Numbered from the stretch's first letter, positions 40,216 through 49,309 are shown. The stretch: 52,875 bases of DNA from Paraplanobispora takensis (GCF_016863195.1 NZ_BOOK01000006.1:1-52875); one strand, 5' to 3'. Notes: generated by a model not told the origin, from the sequence alone. Translations and numbers: made by a program.

Positions 40216-41090
40216 CAGCCGTCGCCTCCGTCCAGATTGGTGAGGATGCGGGGAGGCTCCCCGATGCGACCGAGCCGGCGGAGCATGAAGAACGAGCCCG
40301 CGAAGACGGTCCCGGCCGCGAGCAGGACGAGCTGCCCGTCGAGCGTGTTGTAGGGGGCGAGGAAGTCGCGGCTGAACAGCATCAGCCCGCCCGCCATGAG
40401 CACCGTCGCGGCGACGATCGTCCGTACCGACGACCTGGCCTGGGCCTGGGCGGAGGCGACGCGCAGCCGCATGGTGGCCTGGGCGCGGGCGGCGGTGGCC
40501 AGGGTGCCGAGCAGATCGCCGAGCTGCCCGGCCTGCCGCCGGGCGGCGAGGATCAGCGCGGCGCACACCAGGTCGCCGGTCGGATCGGCGAGGTCGTCCG
40601 CGAGCCGGTTGAGCGCGGCGGGGAGCCGCTCTCCCCGGTCCACCCGCGCGGCGAGCTCGGTGATGTGCGGCCGGATCGCATGCGGGGCGATCGGCGCGGT
40701 GGCGATGATCGCCTGATGCAGGCCCGCCGAGGCGGCGAGGACGTCGCGGAGCATCTCGGCCCAGCCCGCGACGGCCTCGATCCGCTCGATGGCCCGCCCG
40801 TGTCCGCGGTCCGGGCCGAACAGTCCCGGAAGGAACCATGCGCCGAACCCCGCCAGAACGGCGCCGACGGGCCAGCGGGTGACCGCGCCGACCAGGACGG
40901 CGGCCCCGGCGCAGGCGGTGAGCCGTACCAGCGTCCGAGGATCGACGCGGAGGCGGCGTCTCTCCCCGGCCTCGCGGCGCCGCAACCCGGAGACGACCAG
41001 CAGAATCCCGGCGCCGACCCCCACTCCGGCCAGCGCGGCGAGCAGCGCCCTTCCGGTCATGGCGGTCATGACGTTCACGACGCGAACCAT
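40215..41090 (-). CDS. tadB: Tad secretion inner-membrane platform protein TadB
   Basis: The product has 291 residues. Membrane segments flank a T2SF domain: RIEAVAGWAEMLRDVLAASAGLHQAI in parts, LADDLADPTGDLVCAALIL, RQAGQLGDLLGTLA and AQATMRLRVASAQAQARSS. It overlaps the end of the TadA gene. It forms the membrane platform with TadC. Confidence 0.88.
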   Translation of the reverse strand: MVRVVNVMTAMTGRALLAALAGVGVGAGILLVVSGLRRREAGERRRLRVDPRTLVRLTACAGAAVLVGAVTRWPVGAVLAGFGAWFLPGLFGPDRGHGRAIERIEAVAGWAEMLRDVLAASAGLHQAIIATAPIAPHAIRPHITELAARVDRGERLPAALNRLADDLADPTGDLVCAALILAARRQAGQLGDLLGTLATAARAQATMRLRVASAQAQARSSVRTIVAATVLMAGGLMLFSRDFLAPYNTLDGQLVLLAAGTVFAGSFFMLRRLGRIGEPPRILTNLDGGDG

Positions 41091-42370
41091 CCGTCGACGT
41101 CCAGCCCCGCGGCCTCCAGTTCGTCGACCGTCTCAGTGCGGAGCGGATGTGCCCGTACGGCGCGGCGGTCCGGCCCGGGACGGTAGATCTCGTTGGAGAC
41201 GACACCGATGCCCTCGCAACCGGCGACCTCACGGACGCTGGAGATCACGCGAGTGCCGTAGCGGGTGAAGGCCATGTGGATCACGAAGTGCACGGCCTCG
41301 GAGATCAGGACCGCACCGGCCTCCATGGGCAGGCGCTCGGGCGCCTGCATGGCGTAGGAGGCCAGCTTGGAGAACGCGCCCCGGCTGGAGCTGGCGTGCA
41401 GGGTGCACATCGAGCCGTCGTTGCCCTGGCTCATCGCGTTGAGCATCGGGATGACCTCGTCGCCGCGGACCTCGCCGACGATCACCCGACCCGGCGACAT
41501 GCCGAGCGCGGTCCGTACGAGGTCGGCGAGGGTGACGCGCCCCTGCCCCTCGACGTTGGCGTGCCGCGCCTGGAGGGTGAGGACGTTGCCGTGCGTGTCC
41601 TTGTCACGGTCCAGGCCGAGCTCGAAGTGCTCCTCGATCGTGACGAGCCGCTCGCTTCTGGGGATCTCCGAGGCGAGTCCGCGCAGCAGCGTGGTCTTGC
41701 CGCTGCCGGTGGCCCCGGCGACGACGATGTTCTTGCGGGCGCGTACGGCGGCCCGGAGGAAGTTCGTCAGGCCCTCGTCGAGGGTGCCGTTCTGCCGGAG
41801 CTGCGCCAGAGTCGCCGTGGGATAGCGGTGGCGGCGGATCGACACGGCCGGTCGCCGGGACACCGACATCACGGCGAACAGCCGCGAGCCGTCGGGCAGT
41901 TCCATCGACAGGATCGGCGAGCCGGGGTCGAAGCGCCGCTCGCCGACCCCGAGCAGGGCGGCGGCGGTGCGGATCAGTTCGGCCAGGTCCTCGTCCGACT
42001 CGGCGACCGGGTCGGCCTTCTCCTGCCTGCCGTCGGCGAAGGTGACGTGGACGTCGTCGAAGGCGTTGGCGTTGATGTTCTCGATCTCGGGGTCGTCCAG
42101 CAGGGGCTGGAAGCCGCCGAGGCCGAAGAGCGCGTTCTCGACGGCGCGGGCGACGCGCGCCTCGGAGCCCGGATCCAGTGGCGAGAGTCCGGCGCCGAGA
42201 ACCCGGAGGGCGTGGTCGTCCAGCGCCTCGGTGAGCAGCGCCCTGCCGTACTCCCGCCGGTCCTGCGGCGTCATCGGCAGGCGCCCCTTCTCCTCGTCGG
42301 CCTGGCTGCGGGCCGCGAGCCGGTCGGCGACCTCCGTACGGAGCAGCTTGACCAGTTCCATGTCGGTCAC
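41075..42370 (-). CDS. tadA: Tad pilus assembly ATPase TadA/CpaF
   Basis: GTG 42370, in a GTGA overlap with the upstream stop, gives 431 residues (an internal ATG lies at 42361). The secretion-ATPase core shows Walker A GATGSGKTTLL (about 217-227), an Asp/Glu box near TIEEHFELGL, the His box (CTLHASSS) and Walker B GRVIVGEVRGDE (about 293-304). It powers assembly of the Flp pilus. The family is CpaF rather than PilB, from the N-terminal NINANAFDDVHV. Confidence 0.92.
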   Translation of the reverse strand: MTDMELVKLLRTEVADRLAARSQADEEKGRLPMTPQDRREYGRALLTEALDDHALRVLGAGLSPLDPGSEARVARAVENALFGLGGFQPLLDDPEIENINANAFDDVHVTFADGRQEKADPVAESDEDLAELIRTAAALLGVGERRFDPGSPILSMELPDGSRLFAVMSVSRRPAVSIRRHRYPTATLAQLRQNGTLDEGLTNFLRAAVRARKNIVVAGATGSGKTTLLRGLASEIPRSERLVTIEEHFELGLDRDKDTHGNVLTLQARHANVEGQGRVTLADLVRTALGMSPGRVIVGEVRGDEVIPMLNAMSQGNDGSMCTLHASSSRGAFSKLASYAMQAPERLPMEAGAVLISEAVHFVIHMAFTRYGTRVISSVREVAGCEGIGVVSNEIYRPGPDRRAVRAHPLRTETVDELEAAGLDVDGWFAS

Positions 42371-43059
42371 GCGGCTCCCTCCCGCCTGGTGGTCTTGGCG
42401 AGGCCAGCGGCGACGCGGCGGACGGCCCGGACGAACCGGGTGCGCCCATGCCTCCCCTGGATGAACCACTGGGCGGCCGGGTCGTGGGCGATGTGGGCAC
42501 GCACCTTCACACCGAGCGCATCGATCACCTCGCCGGGCGGATACGTGCCGGGGCCCGTCAGGATGATCTCGGCGTGCGGTACGGCCTCCGCGAGGCCCTC
42601 CAGGTGCATCAGGTCGGTCAGCCGGGGACGCGCCATGACGAGGACCGTGTCCATGCTCGCGGCGAGCTCGGCCGACGGGCCGGCCAGCCGTCCCAGGTCG
42701 GCGACCAGGGTGGTGCCGCCGAGCGATTTCCTGAGGACTTCGGGGAGGGTGGTGGTCAGTGCCGTCACCGCGGCATGTGCCTGGGCGGGCCCTACGGGAG
42801 CGGCGATCACCTCCTGCCCTCCGGGGAGGGTCTGCGTATGGTGGAACAGGACATCTGGGTCGCGCTCGCGCCGCAGCTCGGTGGCCAGCGACGCGATCCC
42901 GATATTGCGGTCGAGGTGGAAGTACCCGCCGAGCTCCCCGCCGGAGGCGTCCAGCTCCACGAAGACCGTGTCCCCGCCCGGCCAGGTGGTGGCGAGCGCC
43001 AGGGCGAAGGTGGTCACGCCCGGCGAGTTCTTCATCGAGGCGACGCCGATGACGCTCAT
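42367..43059 (-). CDS. TadZ/CpaE-like MinD-family protein
   Basis: ATG 43059 in an ATGA overlap gives 230 residues. The P-loop is deviant (ASMKNSPGVTTFALALA; a MinD-type K-x3-PG-x-T). The DASGGELGGYF motif and VLVMARPRLTDLMHL are MinD-like. TadZ proteins localise the pilus machine. The order TadZ-TadA-TadB-TadC is normal for Tad loci. Confidence 0.82.
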   Translation of the reverse strand: MSVIGVASMKNSPGVTTFALALATTWPGGDTVFVELDASGGELGGYFHLDRNIGIASLATELRRERDPDVLFHHTQTLPGGQEVIAAPVGPAQAHAAVTALTTTLPEVLRKSLGGTTLVADLGRLAGPSAELAASMDTVLVMARPRLTDLMHLEGLAEAVPHAEIILTGPGTYPPGEVIDALGVKVRAHIAHDPAAQWFIQGRHGRTRFVRAVRRVAAGLAKTTRREGAA

Positions 43060-43694
43060 GACACCTCCGGAGAGATCTGCATCAGACTGACCAGTCCTCG
43101 TGCTGCGGGGACGGCGACCTTCTCGGCATCGCTCTGGGAGAGCTGCAGCGTGACCACGGCCGGGTTCTGCGGCTGGTCGGGGTGGCGGATCCTGCTCACC
43201 ACCGCGACCGCCGTCTCCGGCCCGGTGCCCCCGGCAGGGGTGGCGAGGTCGGGGATCGCGGCGACGGTGACCCGGTCTCCCGGGGCGATGTCCGGCGGGT
43301 ACTGCCCGTGCTTCACCGCGACCCCGAGCAGCGCCTGTCCCGGTGCAGGGTATGCGGGCTCGCCGACGTTCCCCCGGGCGAGGAGCGATCCGGCGACCAG
43401 CGGGACCGTGAGCCTCTTGCCGATCACCTCCGCGGCCTCGCCCGCCGGGATGACCTCGGCGTCCACGGTTCCCTTCACCGCGCGAAGATCCTCGGCGGTG
43501 AGCGTGTGCCCGGCGGGGAGGTCCGCCAGTACGGCTATCGCCCCGACCGGACTCTCGGTCCGGAGGGTGATCGCGGCCGAGGCGAACGCGCACGCCGTCA
43601 CAAGGATCCCGCCGAGCAGGATCCGCCCGGCGCTGCGGCGTTTCTTCGGGGGACCGGTCGTCGCTCGCGCCGGTCTGACCGCCGTGGTGGCCAC
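43056..43694 (-). CDS. cpaB: CpaB/RcpC-like SAF-domain protein
   Basis: GTG 43694 follows GGAAGGAG and gives 212 residues. A basic N-terminus (PPKKRRSAGR) and a membrane helix (ILLGGILVTACAFASAA) lead into a SAF domain (AVLADLPAGHTLTAEDLRAV, GKRLTVPLVAGSLL). The second half is VAVKHGQYPPDIAPGDRVTV. CpaB proteins act in pilus assembly at the wall side. Confidence 0.85.
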   Translation of the reverse strand: MATTAVRPARATTGPPKKRRSAGRILLGGILVTACAFASAAITLRTESPVGAIAVLADLPAGHTLTAEDLRAVKGTVDAEVIPAGEAAEVIGKRLTVPLVAGSLLARGNVGEPAYPAPGQALLGVAVKHGQYPPDIAPGDRVTVAAIPDLATPAGGTGPETAVAVVSRIRHPDQPQNPAVVTLQLSQSDAEKVAVPAARGLVSLMQISPEVS

Positions 43695-43735
43695 CCGGTC
43701 TCCTTCCTCGGTTCGTGACTTCTTCGGGTCGTTCC

Positions 43736-44599
43736 TCAGGTCGTGACGATCGCCTGGGCCTCGGCGACACGGAACGCCGTGGTCGCCGTGGTGGTCAGGG
43801 GCGGGAGCGTGCCGGCCTGCCCGGCGGCGGTCCACGTGACGTTCCAGGTGATCGTGGCCGTCACCCGGTACTCGGCGTTCGGGACGTCCGCGCTCGACTC
43901 CAGGTAGGTGTGGCCGCAGGTCGGCGAGGGACGGCGCGGGTCGTCACGGCTCTCGCGGTACGGCGTGCCGGGGCCTTTGCAGGTCACTGTGGCCCCGTCG
44001 CCCATGGTCCAGGTCACGCGTGCCGGTATCGCGGTGGCGATCGCGGTGATCCCGCCCGCCGTGGCGATGGCCGTACGCGGGTGCCAGGCGTCCCGTTCGA
44101 CGGCGAGCCAGATCGGCAGCCGGACCAGCTGCGGGTCCTCCGGCCGCGGCGAGGAGCCGATCTCCGGGGCGGGCAGGGTGAAGCGGTCTCTCGCCATCAG
44201 GGCGACCATCAGCGGGGTGATCGCCGGTGCCCCGGTGCCGCCCTCGCCGCCTTCTGCGGGTCCGTCGTCCCGGACCAGGAGCGCCGGTTGCCCGGGGCAG
44301 GTGATCAGCATCCACCGCCCGCTGTCGCTCGCTCCGGCGGGAGCCTCTGCGAGTGCCGCCGTACATCCGGGTTTCTGTCCTCCGCCGGAGCCTCCGGGCC
44401 TGCCGTCCAGCCTGGGCCCGCCGATCGAGGCCGGCCTGTTCCACCAGCGCCTGGCCTCCGTCACGCAGCCCGGACCGCCTTTGGAACCGCAACCGATGAG
44501 CCCGGCACCGCCGCCTTGCGGATCGTCCGCGACGGTATGGGTCACAGGGGCGAAGGCCGTACAGGAGACGGCGAGAGCGAGGGCAGCGTGTATCAACAT
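43736..44599 (-). CDS. Exported protein of the Tad cluster
   Basis: The product has 287 residues. A signal peptide (IHAALALAVSCTAFAPVTHT) leads into a Gly/Pro-rich region with several Cys and then a beta-rich PKD-like part: RVTWTMGDGATVTCKGPGTPY, CGHTYLESSADV, YRVTATITWNVTWTA in parts. Proteins of this plan are regular members of actinomycete Tad operons. The role is presumed to be structural at the cell surface. Confidence 0.78.
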   Translation of the reverse strand: MLIHAALALAVSCTAFAPVTHTVADDPQGGGAGLIGCGSKGGPGCVTEARRWWNRPASIGGPRLDGRPGGSGGGQKPGCTAALAEAPAGASDSGRWMLITCPGQPALLVRDDGPAEGGEGGTGAPAITPLMVALMARDRFTLPAPEIGSSPRPEDPQLVRLPIWLAVERDAWHPRTAIATAGGITAIATAIPARVTWTMGDGATVTCKGPGTPYRESRDDPRRPSPTCGHTYLESSADVPNAEYRVTATITWNVTWTAAGQAGTLPPLTTTATTAFRVAEAQAIVTT

Positions 44600-45150
44600 G
44601 TCCCGGCCTCCCTGAGCACGAAGGTGGTGACGTACCAGGAGCCCTTCCGGAGGGCGAGATCGGCGGTGGTCCTGTGCCGCCCGGTGGCCGCTCCCCCGTC
44701 CGCGCGCTTCCCCGAACGTGTGTGGACCAGGAATCCGGTGTCGTCCACGCAGTCGGTGACCTGGGCCTTGGTGGGCTTGGTCGCGGGCGTGAGGGAGGTG
44801 ACCTCGGGACGCAGGATCGGCTCACCCTTGACGATCTGCTCCTTCTCGTGCGCGAGCCAGAGGCCGTGGCGCAGGACGACCAGAGCGTCACCGGTGGCGT
44901 ATTCGCCGAGCTCCGAGGCTTTCCAGTCGGCTGTCCTGGCGGCGGAGACGAACTCCTGCCACATGCCGCGGTAGGCGGTGAGGACGGCCTGCTTCACGGA
45001 TGCCTGCGGGTCGACCGGAGTCGTGACAGGAAGGTCAGCCGACTTGGAGGTGGCTCCGGTCCCGCCGGTCGCGGAGGTGCATGCAGCCAGCGTCCCCAGG
45101 GTGGCGATCCATGTCGCCAGGGGGCCAGAGAGGGCGCACCGTCGCCGCAT
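44593..45150 (-). CDS. Lipoprotein of the Tad cluster
   Basis: ATG 45150 gives 185 residues. A lipoprotein signal (ATWIATLGTLAAC) precedes a Thr-rich linker. The domain ASVKQAVLTAYRGMWQEFVSAA, EYATGDALVVL and TDCVDDTGF follows, resembling small NTF2-like lipoproteins. It is the first gene of the Tad operon; GAGGAAAACG precedes the start. Its stop overlaps the next gene by seven bases. Confidence 0.78.
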   Translation of the reverse strand: MRRRCALSGPLATWIATLGTLAACTSATGGTGATSKSADLPVTTPVDPQASVKQAVLTAYRGMWQEFVSAARTADWKASELGEYATGDALVVLRHGLWLAHEKEQIVKGEPILRPEVTSLTPATKPTKAQVTDCVDDTGFLVHTRSGKRADGGAATGRHRTTADLALRKGSWYVTTFVLREAGTC

Positions 45151-45485
45151 CGTTTTCCTCGCAGGTCAAGGGAGGGTAACCGCGTGGAGTAATCAAATTA
45201 ATGCGGAAAGTTAGAAAGCGCTAGTGGCGGAGAGTAGTAATCGCAGCTCAGAACCGCTTTCCAGGCTGTTCTTTCGGCTTATGCCGCGATATATCAGGGC
45301 CGACTTTTTCGCGCGATGAAGGCCGCGCGACCCGGAGCCCTCCTTCTCCGAGCCGTGCGGCCTCGTTCCCGGCCATGCCCGCCGTCGTGGTGGTGTGGGA
45401 AACGATCGACGGGATGCCGGGAGCCTCGTGCAACTCTCGACGGCCGATGCCCGCTGTTGCCGCGGTGTCGGCCCTGCCGGAGTCG
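45151..45485. promoter_or_regulatory. Upstream region of the Tad operon
   Basis: About 335 bases. 45180-45310 is the AT-richest part and probably carries the Tad promoter. A minus-strand frame at 45248-45529 overlaps the next gene and looks like a shadow. No clear operator. Confidence 0.4.
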
Positions 45486-45776
45486 TCAGACGGGAGCACC
45501 CGGGCGGACATCGCCGAGGAAGGAAGCACGCTTCCTGCAGAGAGGAGCGATCAGTCGTGCCATCTCGGCGGGGTCATCGAGCGGATGGGTTCGCCACCGG
45601 CCGTCCGGGCCGATCCACTGGAAGCCCCGCTGAAAGCTCACCCACACGACCAGACCGGGGGCGAGGCTGAGCAGCAGGTGTCCGCGCTGCCCTCGGAACA
45701 CGTCGCGGTCCTCCGTCTCGATGGCCACGGCCTTCAGCTCCCCGCGGAGTGCCGTCATCGCCTCGTCCAGCATCAC
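45486..45776 (-). CDS. Hypothetical 96-aa protein
   Basis: GTG 45776 gives 96 residues (ATG 45773 follows at once). The sequence is alpha/beta: AMTALRGELKAVAIETEDR, LLLSLAPGLVVWVSFQRGFQWIG in parts, RTHPLDDPAEMARLIAP. It looks like a small folded protein with no known motif. It is coupled to the gene upstream. Confidence 0.65.
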   Translation of the reverse strand: MMLDEAMTALRGELKAVAIETEDRDVFRGQRGHLLLSLAPGLVVWVSFQRGFQWIGPDGRWRTHPLDDPAEMARLIAPLCRKRASFLGDVRPGAPV

Positions 45777-46123
45777 GACGCCGCCTTGGTTGGGCGACGA
45801 GGTCGACGCCTGCCTGGCCGTCCCGCTGTGACCGGTGGTCTCTCGGGTGCTCGCGCGACGAGAACACCCTCGATCGGCGCGACGCCCTTGGGCAGTCGGC
45901 GCTCATGCCGGTCAACGGCCGGTTCCGGCAACCAGCGCTCGGCCTCCAGCACCCGGCTCTCCAACTCCACCGCACTCCGCGCTTCGACGTGGAGCACGAG
46001 GCCGCCCGGCCGCCGCTTGAGCAGAGCCCAGAAGTGGCCGGTGTGCCAGCCGTACCAGACCGTCCAGTTCGGCAGCCGCACCGTGAGCAGCCGTACCGCC
46101 TGTCTCGCCATCGTCTCGTCCAC
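45773..46123 (-). CDS. Hypothetical 116-aa protein
   Basis: ATG 46123 gives 116 residues. MARQAVRLLTVRLPNWTVWYGWHTGHFWALL, in parts, and LVLHVEARSAVELESRVLEAE form an alpha/beta N-terminal half. The C-terminus is basic and Pro-rich (PGRRRPRRPTK). The pair with the 96-aa protein is often seen as two small coupled genes in actinomycetes. Function unknown. Confidence 0.6.
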   Translation of the reverse strand: MDETMARQAVRLLTVRLPNWTVWYGWHTGHFWALLKRRPGGLVLHVEARSAVELESRVLEAERWLPEPAVDRHERRLPKGVAPIEGVLVARAPERPPVTAGRPGRRRPRRPTKAAS

Positions 46124-46483
46124 GTCACGGCCCTCGCGCTCTCCGGGGATCGGGTTAGTCCCAGTAGAGGACCTGCCAATGCCTCAGCGGAGGGGGACAA
46201 CAAGGGGCAGAGACGGGCACGGCGCGTGTCCCAGACACGCACCAAGTCCTCAGCAAGGGCTGACCGGCCAATTTCTGAGACGTTCAGCCGAGGGGTCGAT
46301 CGGCAATCCTCCTCTATCCATCGGGCGTCTTTCATCCGGGGTAGCGGTTCTGTTCGACGAGCGCATGGTGGGCCAGGAGTCGTCGCTGGTAGTGGCGCAA
46401 GCAGGACGACCTACGCGGACAGCGCTTTCGGCAGGTGCAGAGCGGCGATGTGGTCCTCGCTGGCCGGCTGCTATGGCGGCGAA
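46124..46483. other. Gene-free stretch between hypothetical pair and CBASS
   Basis: About 360 bases. A minus-strand stretch (46220-46340) reads protein-like (VSEIGRSALAEDLVRVW) but has no proper gene context, and may be the remnant of a decayed gene. I see no terminator or promoter I can defend. Confidence 0.35.
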
Positions 46484-47443
46484 TTAGGGTGTGTCTTGGG
46501 CGAGGCGTACGCGGTGGCCTTCTGCAGTGTCGCCGAAGTCGCGTTCATCGCCGTCGCGGAAGCGTCTGTAGAACCACTCGGGTACTCGGGTGGTGTCCAG
46601 GCGGGTGCGGAGTACACCGTCCTGCACATCCCGTGCGACGTTCCGTAGACGGTGCCATTCGTCCTCGGGAACGGGGCCGGGACGTCCGTTGCGTAGCTCA
46701 GTGTTGACGATCTTGGTGAGCCGGTCGCGTTCGTCGGCCACCTTTCGTTGGCTGGACCAGATCTCGTAGGAGATCTGGTAGGCCGCCAGGGACGGGACGA
46801 AGAAGCTGAGGAGCGTGTCGAGCAGCGTAGTGTCCGCGACCGCGAGGCCGACAACGAGGCCGATGGTAGTCCACAGGATCGTGATGGCGGCGATGAGGTG
46901 GCTATAACGGCGGCGGAGGCGCGCGTCCCAGGCGAGGTTCTGTTCCTGAGCGATAAACACATCGTAAGGGTGATGGACACCATTGGTGGCGTCGTACCAG
47001 CCGTCGGTGATGCGCTTGTCCTTCGCGCCACCTCGGGGGAGTTTGCGCGCGAGGCGGAGGACGTCGGGTTGGGGGATGGGATCGCCTGCAACGGTGGCGC
47101 GCCACGGCAAGTGGAATAAGGCGGTATCGAACATCTCCTGGAGCAGGGCACCCTGGCGGGCGGTGTGCGCGGCGAGGCCCTTGAGCAGGAAAGCTGAGAC
47201 GACGAACCAGAAGAACCCGACGATCGAGACGGCTGTCCGGCCGTTGCCGATCAGCGTTATCAGGATACCGGCGGCGGCGAGCGCGACGGCGGCAGTGACG
47301 CGCACGGCTTCGAGGAACTGGCCGCGCTGGTGACTTGCCGCTGCGGCGCGCTGGAGGAGCAGCATGGCGTCATCGAGCTGCCGTTCGTGGATGGCTCGAG
47401 GCGGTATCCCATGGACGCCGTCGGGGTCGGTGGAGAAGTTCAT
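46484..47443 (-). CDS. S-4TM family pore-forming effector of CBASS
   Basis: ATG 47443 in an ATGA overlap with the CD-NTase gives 319 residues (the frame extends to 47479). Four hydrophobic helices lie at about 46-66, 71-91, 182-203 and 207-226 in two pairs, the S-4TM pattern. HTARQGALLQEMFDTALFHL, between the pairs, is a further family landmark. In CBASS, such effectors disrupt the membrane on binding the cyclic nucleotide, killing or arresting the infected cell. Confidence 0.85.
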   Translation of the reverse strand: MNFSTDPDGVHGIPPRAIHERQLDDAMLLLQRAAAASHQRGQFLEAVRVTAAVALAAAGILITLIGNGRTAVSIVGFFWFVVSAFLLKGLAAHTARQGALLQEMFDTALFHLPWRATVAGDPIPQPDVLRLARKLPRGGAKDKRITDGWYDATNGVHHPYDVFIAQEQNLAWDARLRRRYSHLIAAITILWTTIGLVVGLAVADTTLLDTLLSFFVPSLAAYQISYEIWSSQRKVADERDRLTKIVNTELRNGRPGPVPEDEWHRLRNVARDVQDGVLRTRLDTTRVPEWFYRRFRDGDERDFGDTAEGHRVRLAQDTP

Positions 47444-48306
47444 GGCCTGGTCATCCGGTTCCCGAACAGGTGCTTCCACTCGTCGTAGGCCGCGCGTTCC
47501 TGGCCCTCATCTTCCAGGTCGACCGCCCGTTCTGCGATGGCGCGGGCCTGGTTGAGCGCGTTGGCCGCGGTGAGTTTCTGGGTGGCGTTCATGACAGTGT
47601 TGACGTCACCGCCCAGGCCGGCGGGGTCGGGCCACTCGTCGCTGATGCGTTCGGCGGCGGTGGCCAAGAACAGAACGATCTCATCCTGATAGCGCCCGAT
47701 CGGCGGCTTCACCAGCGACTGAGCCATGACCTCCAGCAGGAAGGAGGGCGACACAGGCTCGCCGAGTTCGCGGTTGATGCCCTTGACCATCTTGACGAAG
47801 GGTACGTACTTGCCGTCGCAATCGGCGTTCTTGGCGATGCTCAGCTCGTGGTGGCGCTTGGGGTTGGTCGCGATCCAGTCGCCTGCCGTGGGATTGGGGA
47901 TGTAGTAGCCGCCGTCGTCTCGCTTGAAGGCAGGCACGACGTCGATTGACATGACCTCGTCGTCGGAGCCGTAGGGGATGACGACGGCCATGCCGTCCCG
48001 GACGGCGGCGCTCCACTTCTGACGGAGCAGGGTCTCCAGGGCGTTGATCACTCGGATGGGGGCTTGATCGCGGAAGCCTGCCTGGGAGCCGTTGGTGTCA
48101 ATGACCACGAAGATGTCGATGTCCTTGAGCTTCTTCGTCTTGGTGTCACGCCGGTAGCTGCCGGTGAGGAAGTCGTCGGCGAGGTCCCAGTGAGATCGGA
48201 CGAAGTCGCGGATGGCCTCGTGGCGCGCCTTCGCCAGATCTTGCTCGGTCTGGGTGATCTCCAGGTTGTGCTTGAGCTTGATGAAGGCATCGTCGATGTA
48301 TCCCAT
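47440..48306 (-). CDS. CD-NTase (cyclic oligonucleotide synthase) of CBASS
   Basis: ATG 48306 gives 288 residues. The nucleotidyltransferase core is GSYRRDTKTKKLKDIDIFVV, in parts, with GS at 49-50, Asp62 and Asp64, and the third Asp122 in SIDVVPAF. The length and context fit a CD-NTase (cGAS/DncV-like), probably making a cyclic di- or trinucleotide as an alarm signal. The product cannot be read from sequence. It is ATGA-coupled to the S-4TM effector. Confidence 0.9.
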   Translation of the reverse strand: MGYIDDAFIKLKHNLEITQTEQDLAKARHEAIRDFVRSHWDLADDFLTGSYRRDTKTKKLKDIDIFVVIDTNGSQAGFRDQAPIRVINALETLLRQKWSAAVRDGMAVVIPYGSDDEVMSIDVVPAFKRDDGGYYIPNPTAGDWIATNPKRHHELSIAKNADCDGKYVPFVKMVKGINRELGEPVSPSFLLEVMAQSLVKPPIGRYQDEIVLFLATAAERISDEWPDPAGLGGDVNTVMNATQKLTAANALNQARAIAERAVDLEDEGQERAAYDEWKHLFGNRMTRP

Positions 48307-48329
48307 AGGGCGTGTTCCTACTCGTCGTC

Positions 48330-48833
48330 TCAGGTGTGGAAGTACCGCATGCCGGTCGAGGCGTGCGGGGCGGAGCCAAGAGTGCCGAAGGTGATGCCGC
48401 GTAGACCGTCGATGCTCGCCCGCTGGCCGGCCCCCCAACCTGGTTGCGGGGTGCGGGGCCCGTTGAAGGTGCAAAACAGTTGGTAGGTGGTGCCCGTGGG
48501 CACTTGGTCGAACTTGGCCCGAAACCGGGCGGCGCGGGCACGAGAGGCGGTGAACCCGGCGTTGCCGTCCCCGGAGGGGGTGTAGGACACCGGGAATTCG
48601 ATCACCGGTGCCACGGCGCCTGAGGGTTGGTGGCACTCGAGGACGACCGTGTCGAGGGAGCCCTCCTCGATCCACGCCTTGATCGCATTCTCGTTCTGCA
48701 CCCAGTCGCGGTGTATCCGGTCCATATTGATCCCGAGGTCGGCGAGGATGTCGGTGATGGTGCCGAGGATGACGTCGGTCAGGTGCGTGGCGGTGTGGGT
48801 CCGGGTGTAGCTGTAGGTGTAGGTGGAGGTCAC
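48330..48833 (-). CDS. cap7: Bacterial HORMA domain protein (Cap7-like) of CBASS
   Basis: GTG 48833, in a GTGA overlap, gives 167 residues. TSTYTYSYTRTHTATHLTD at the N-terminus and VILGTITDILADLGINMDRI are hallmarks of bacterial HORMA family 1. Downstream are VVLECHQPSG, VIEFPVSYTP, DGNAGFTASRARAARFRA and a C-terminal safety-belt-like segment. It binds a closure peptide and activates the CD-NTase. The TRIP13-like ATPase resets it. Confidence 0.85.
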   Translation of the reverse strand: MTSTYTYSYTRTHTATHLTDVILGTITDILADLGINMDRIHRDWVQNENAIKAWIEEGSLDTVVLECHQPSGAVAPVIEFPVSYTPSGDGNAGFTASRARAARFRAKFDQVPTGTTYQLFCTFNGPRTPQPGWGAGQRASIDGLRGITFGTLGSAPHASTGMRYFHT

Positions 48834-49309
48834 CGCTGGGTCACCGCCCGTCGCAGAGCCTCAACATCGATCAGCGGACCGGCGTTGGCGGTCTCCGTCT
48901 CCGGAGCGGGCGGAACAGCGTCAGACAACCGGGCGTGACCGTCAGCGGTCGCCTTCACCTGCTCCTGGAGCGGGGCTGGGGACGGCAGGTGGATCGTGAA
49001 ATCGTCGGCGCCCGCCGCACCGGGGACAGGGTTGAGGTTCTCCTCCAACGTCAGCGCCGCCGTGCCGGACACCGTCGTGATCTCGCAGTACACCTTGCCG
49101 GCCACCAGGGTGATCGGGTGCTGCTGCAGGTGCCCTGCCGCGATCAGCATCCGTCCGACCGCCTCGGCGGCCGACATCGCCTGCACCGCCTCGTCGCGAG
49201 ACAGCGCGGAGGACTGCGCCACGGTGTCGGCCACGAGGTCCGAGATCACCGCCCAGGTTTCGCTGGCGCTGCGCACGGGAGAGGCCGCGACCTGCCTAGC
49301 GCGCCGCAC
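48830..49309 (-). CDS. CBASS accessory protein, possibly second HORMA (Cap8-like) or closure-peptide protein
   Basis: GTG 49309 overlaps the TRIP13 gene's end and gives 159 residues. ETWAVISDLVADTVAQSSAL and DEAVQAMSAAEAVGRMLIAA are helical. ITLVAGKVYCEITTVSGTAALTL, in parts, is beta. The C-terminal 50 residues are Pro/Ala-rich and disordered-looking, ending IDVEALRRAV, which could be a bound peptide. In type III CBASS there is often a second HORMA (Cap8), and this is the likely equivalent. I do not recognise it directly. Confidence 0.55.
   Translation of the reverse strand: MRRARQVAASPVRSASETWAVISDLVADTVAQSSALSRDEAVQAMSAAEAVGRMLIAAGHLQQHPITLVAGKVYCEITTVSGTAALTLEENLNPVPGAAGADDFTIHLPSPAPLQEQVKATADGHARLSDAVPPAPETETANAGPLIDVEALRRAVTQR

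Noticed and set aside
35394-45150. Tad cluster as a type II or type IVa pilus system
   Set aside because: The ATPase is of CpaF type, there are SAF (CpaB) and TadZ proteins, and the pilins have Flp motifs, so Tad/Flp is the right class.
45375-46487. 370-codon plus-strand frame
   Set aside because: Antisense to two coupled small genes with better composition and overlapping starts.
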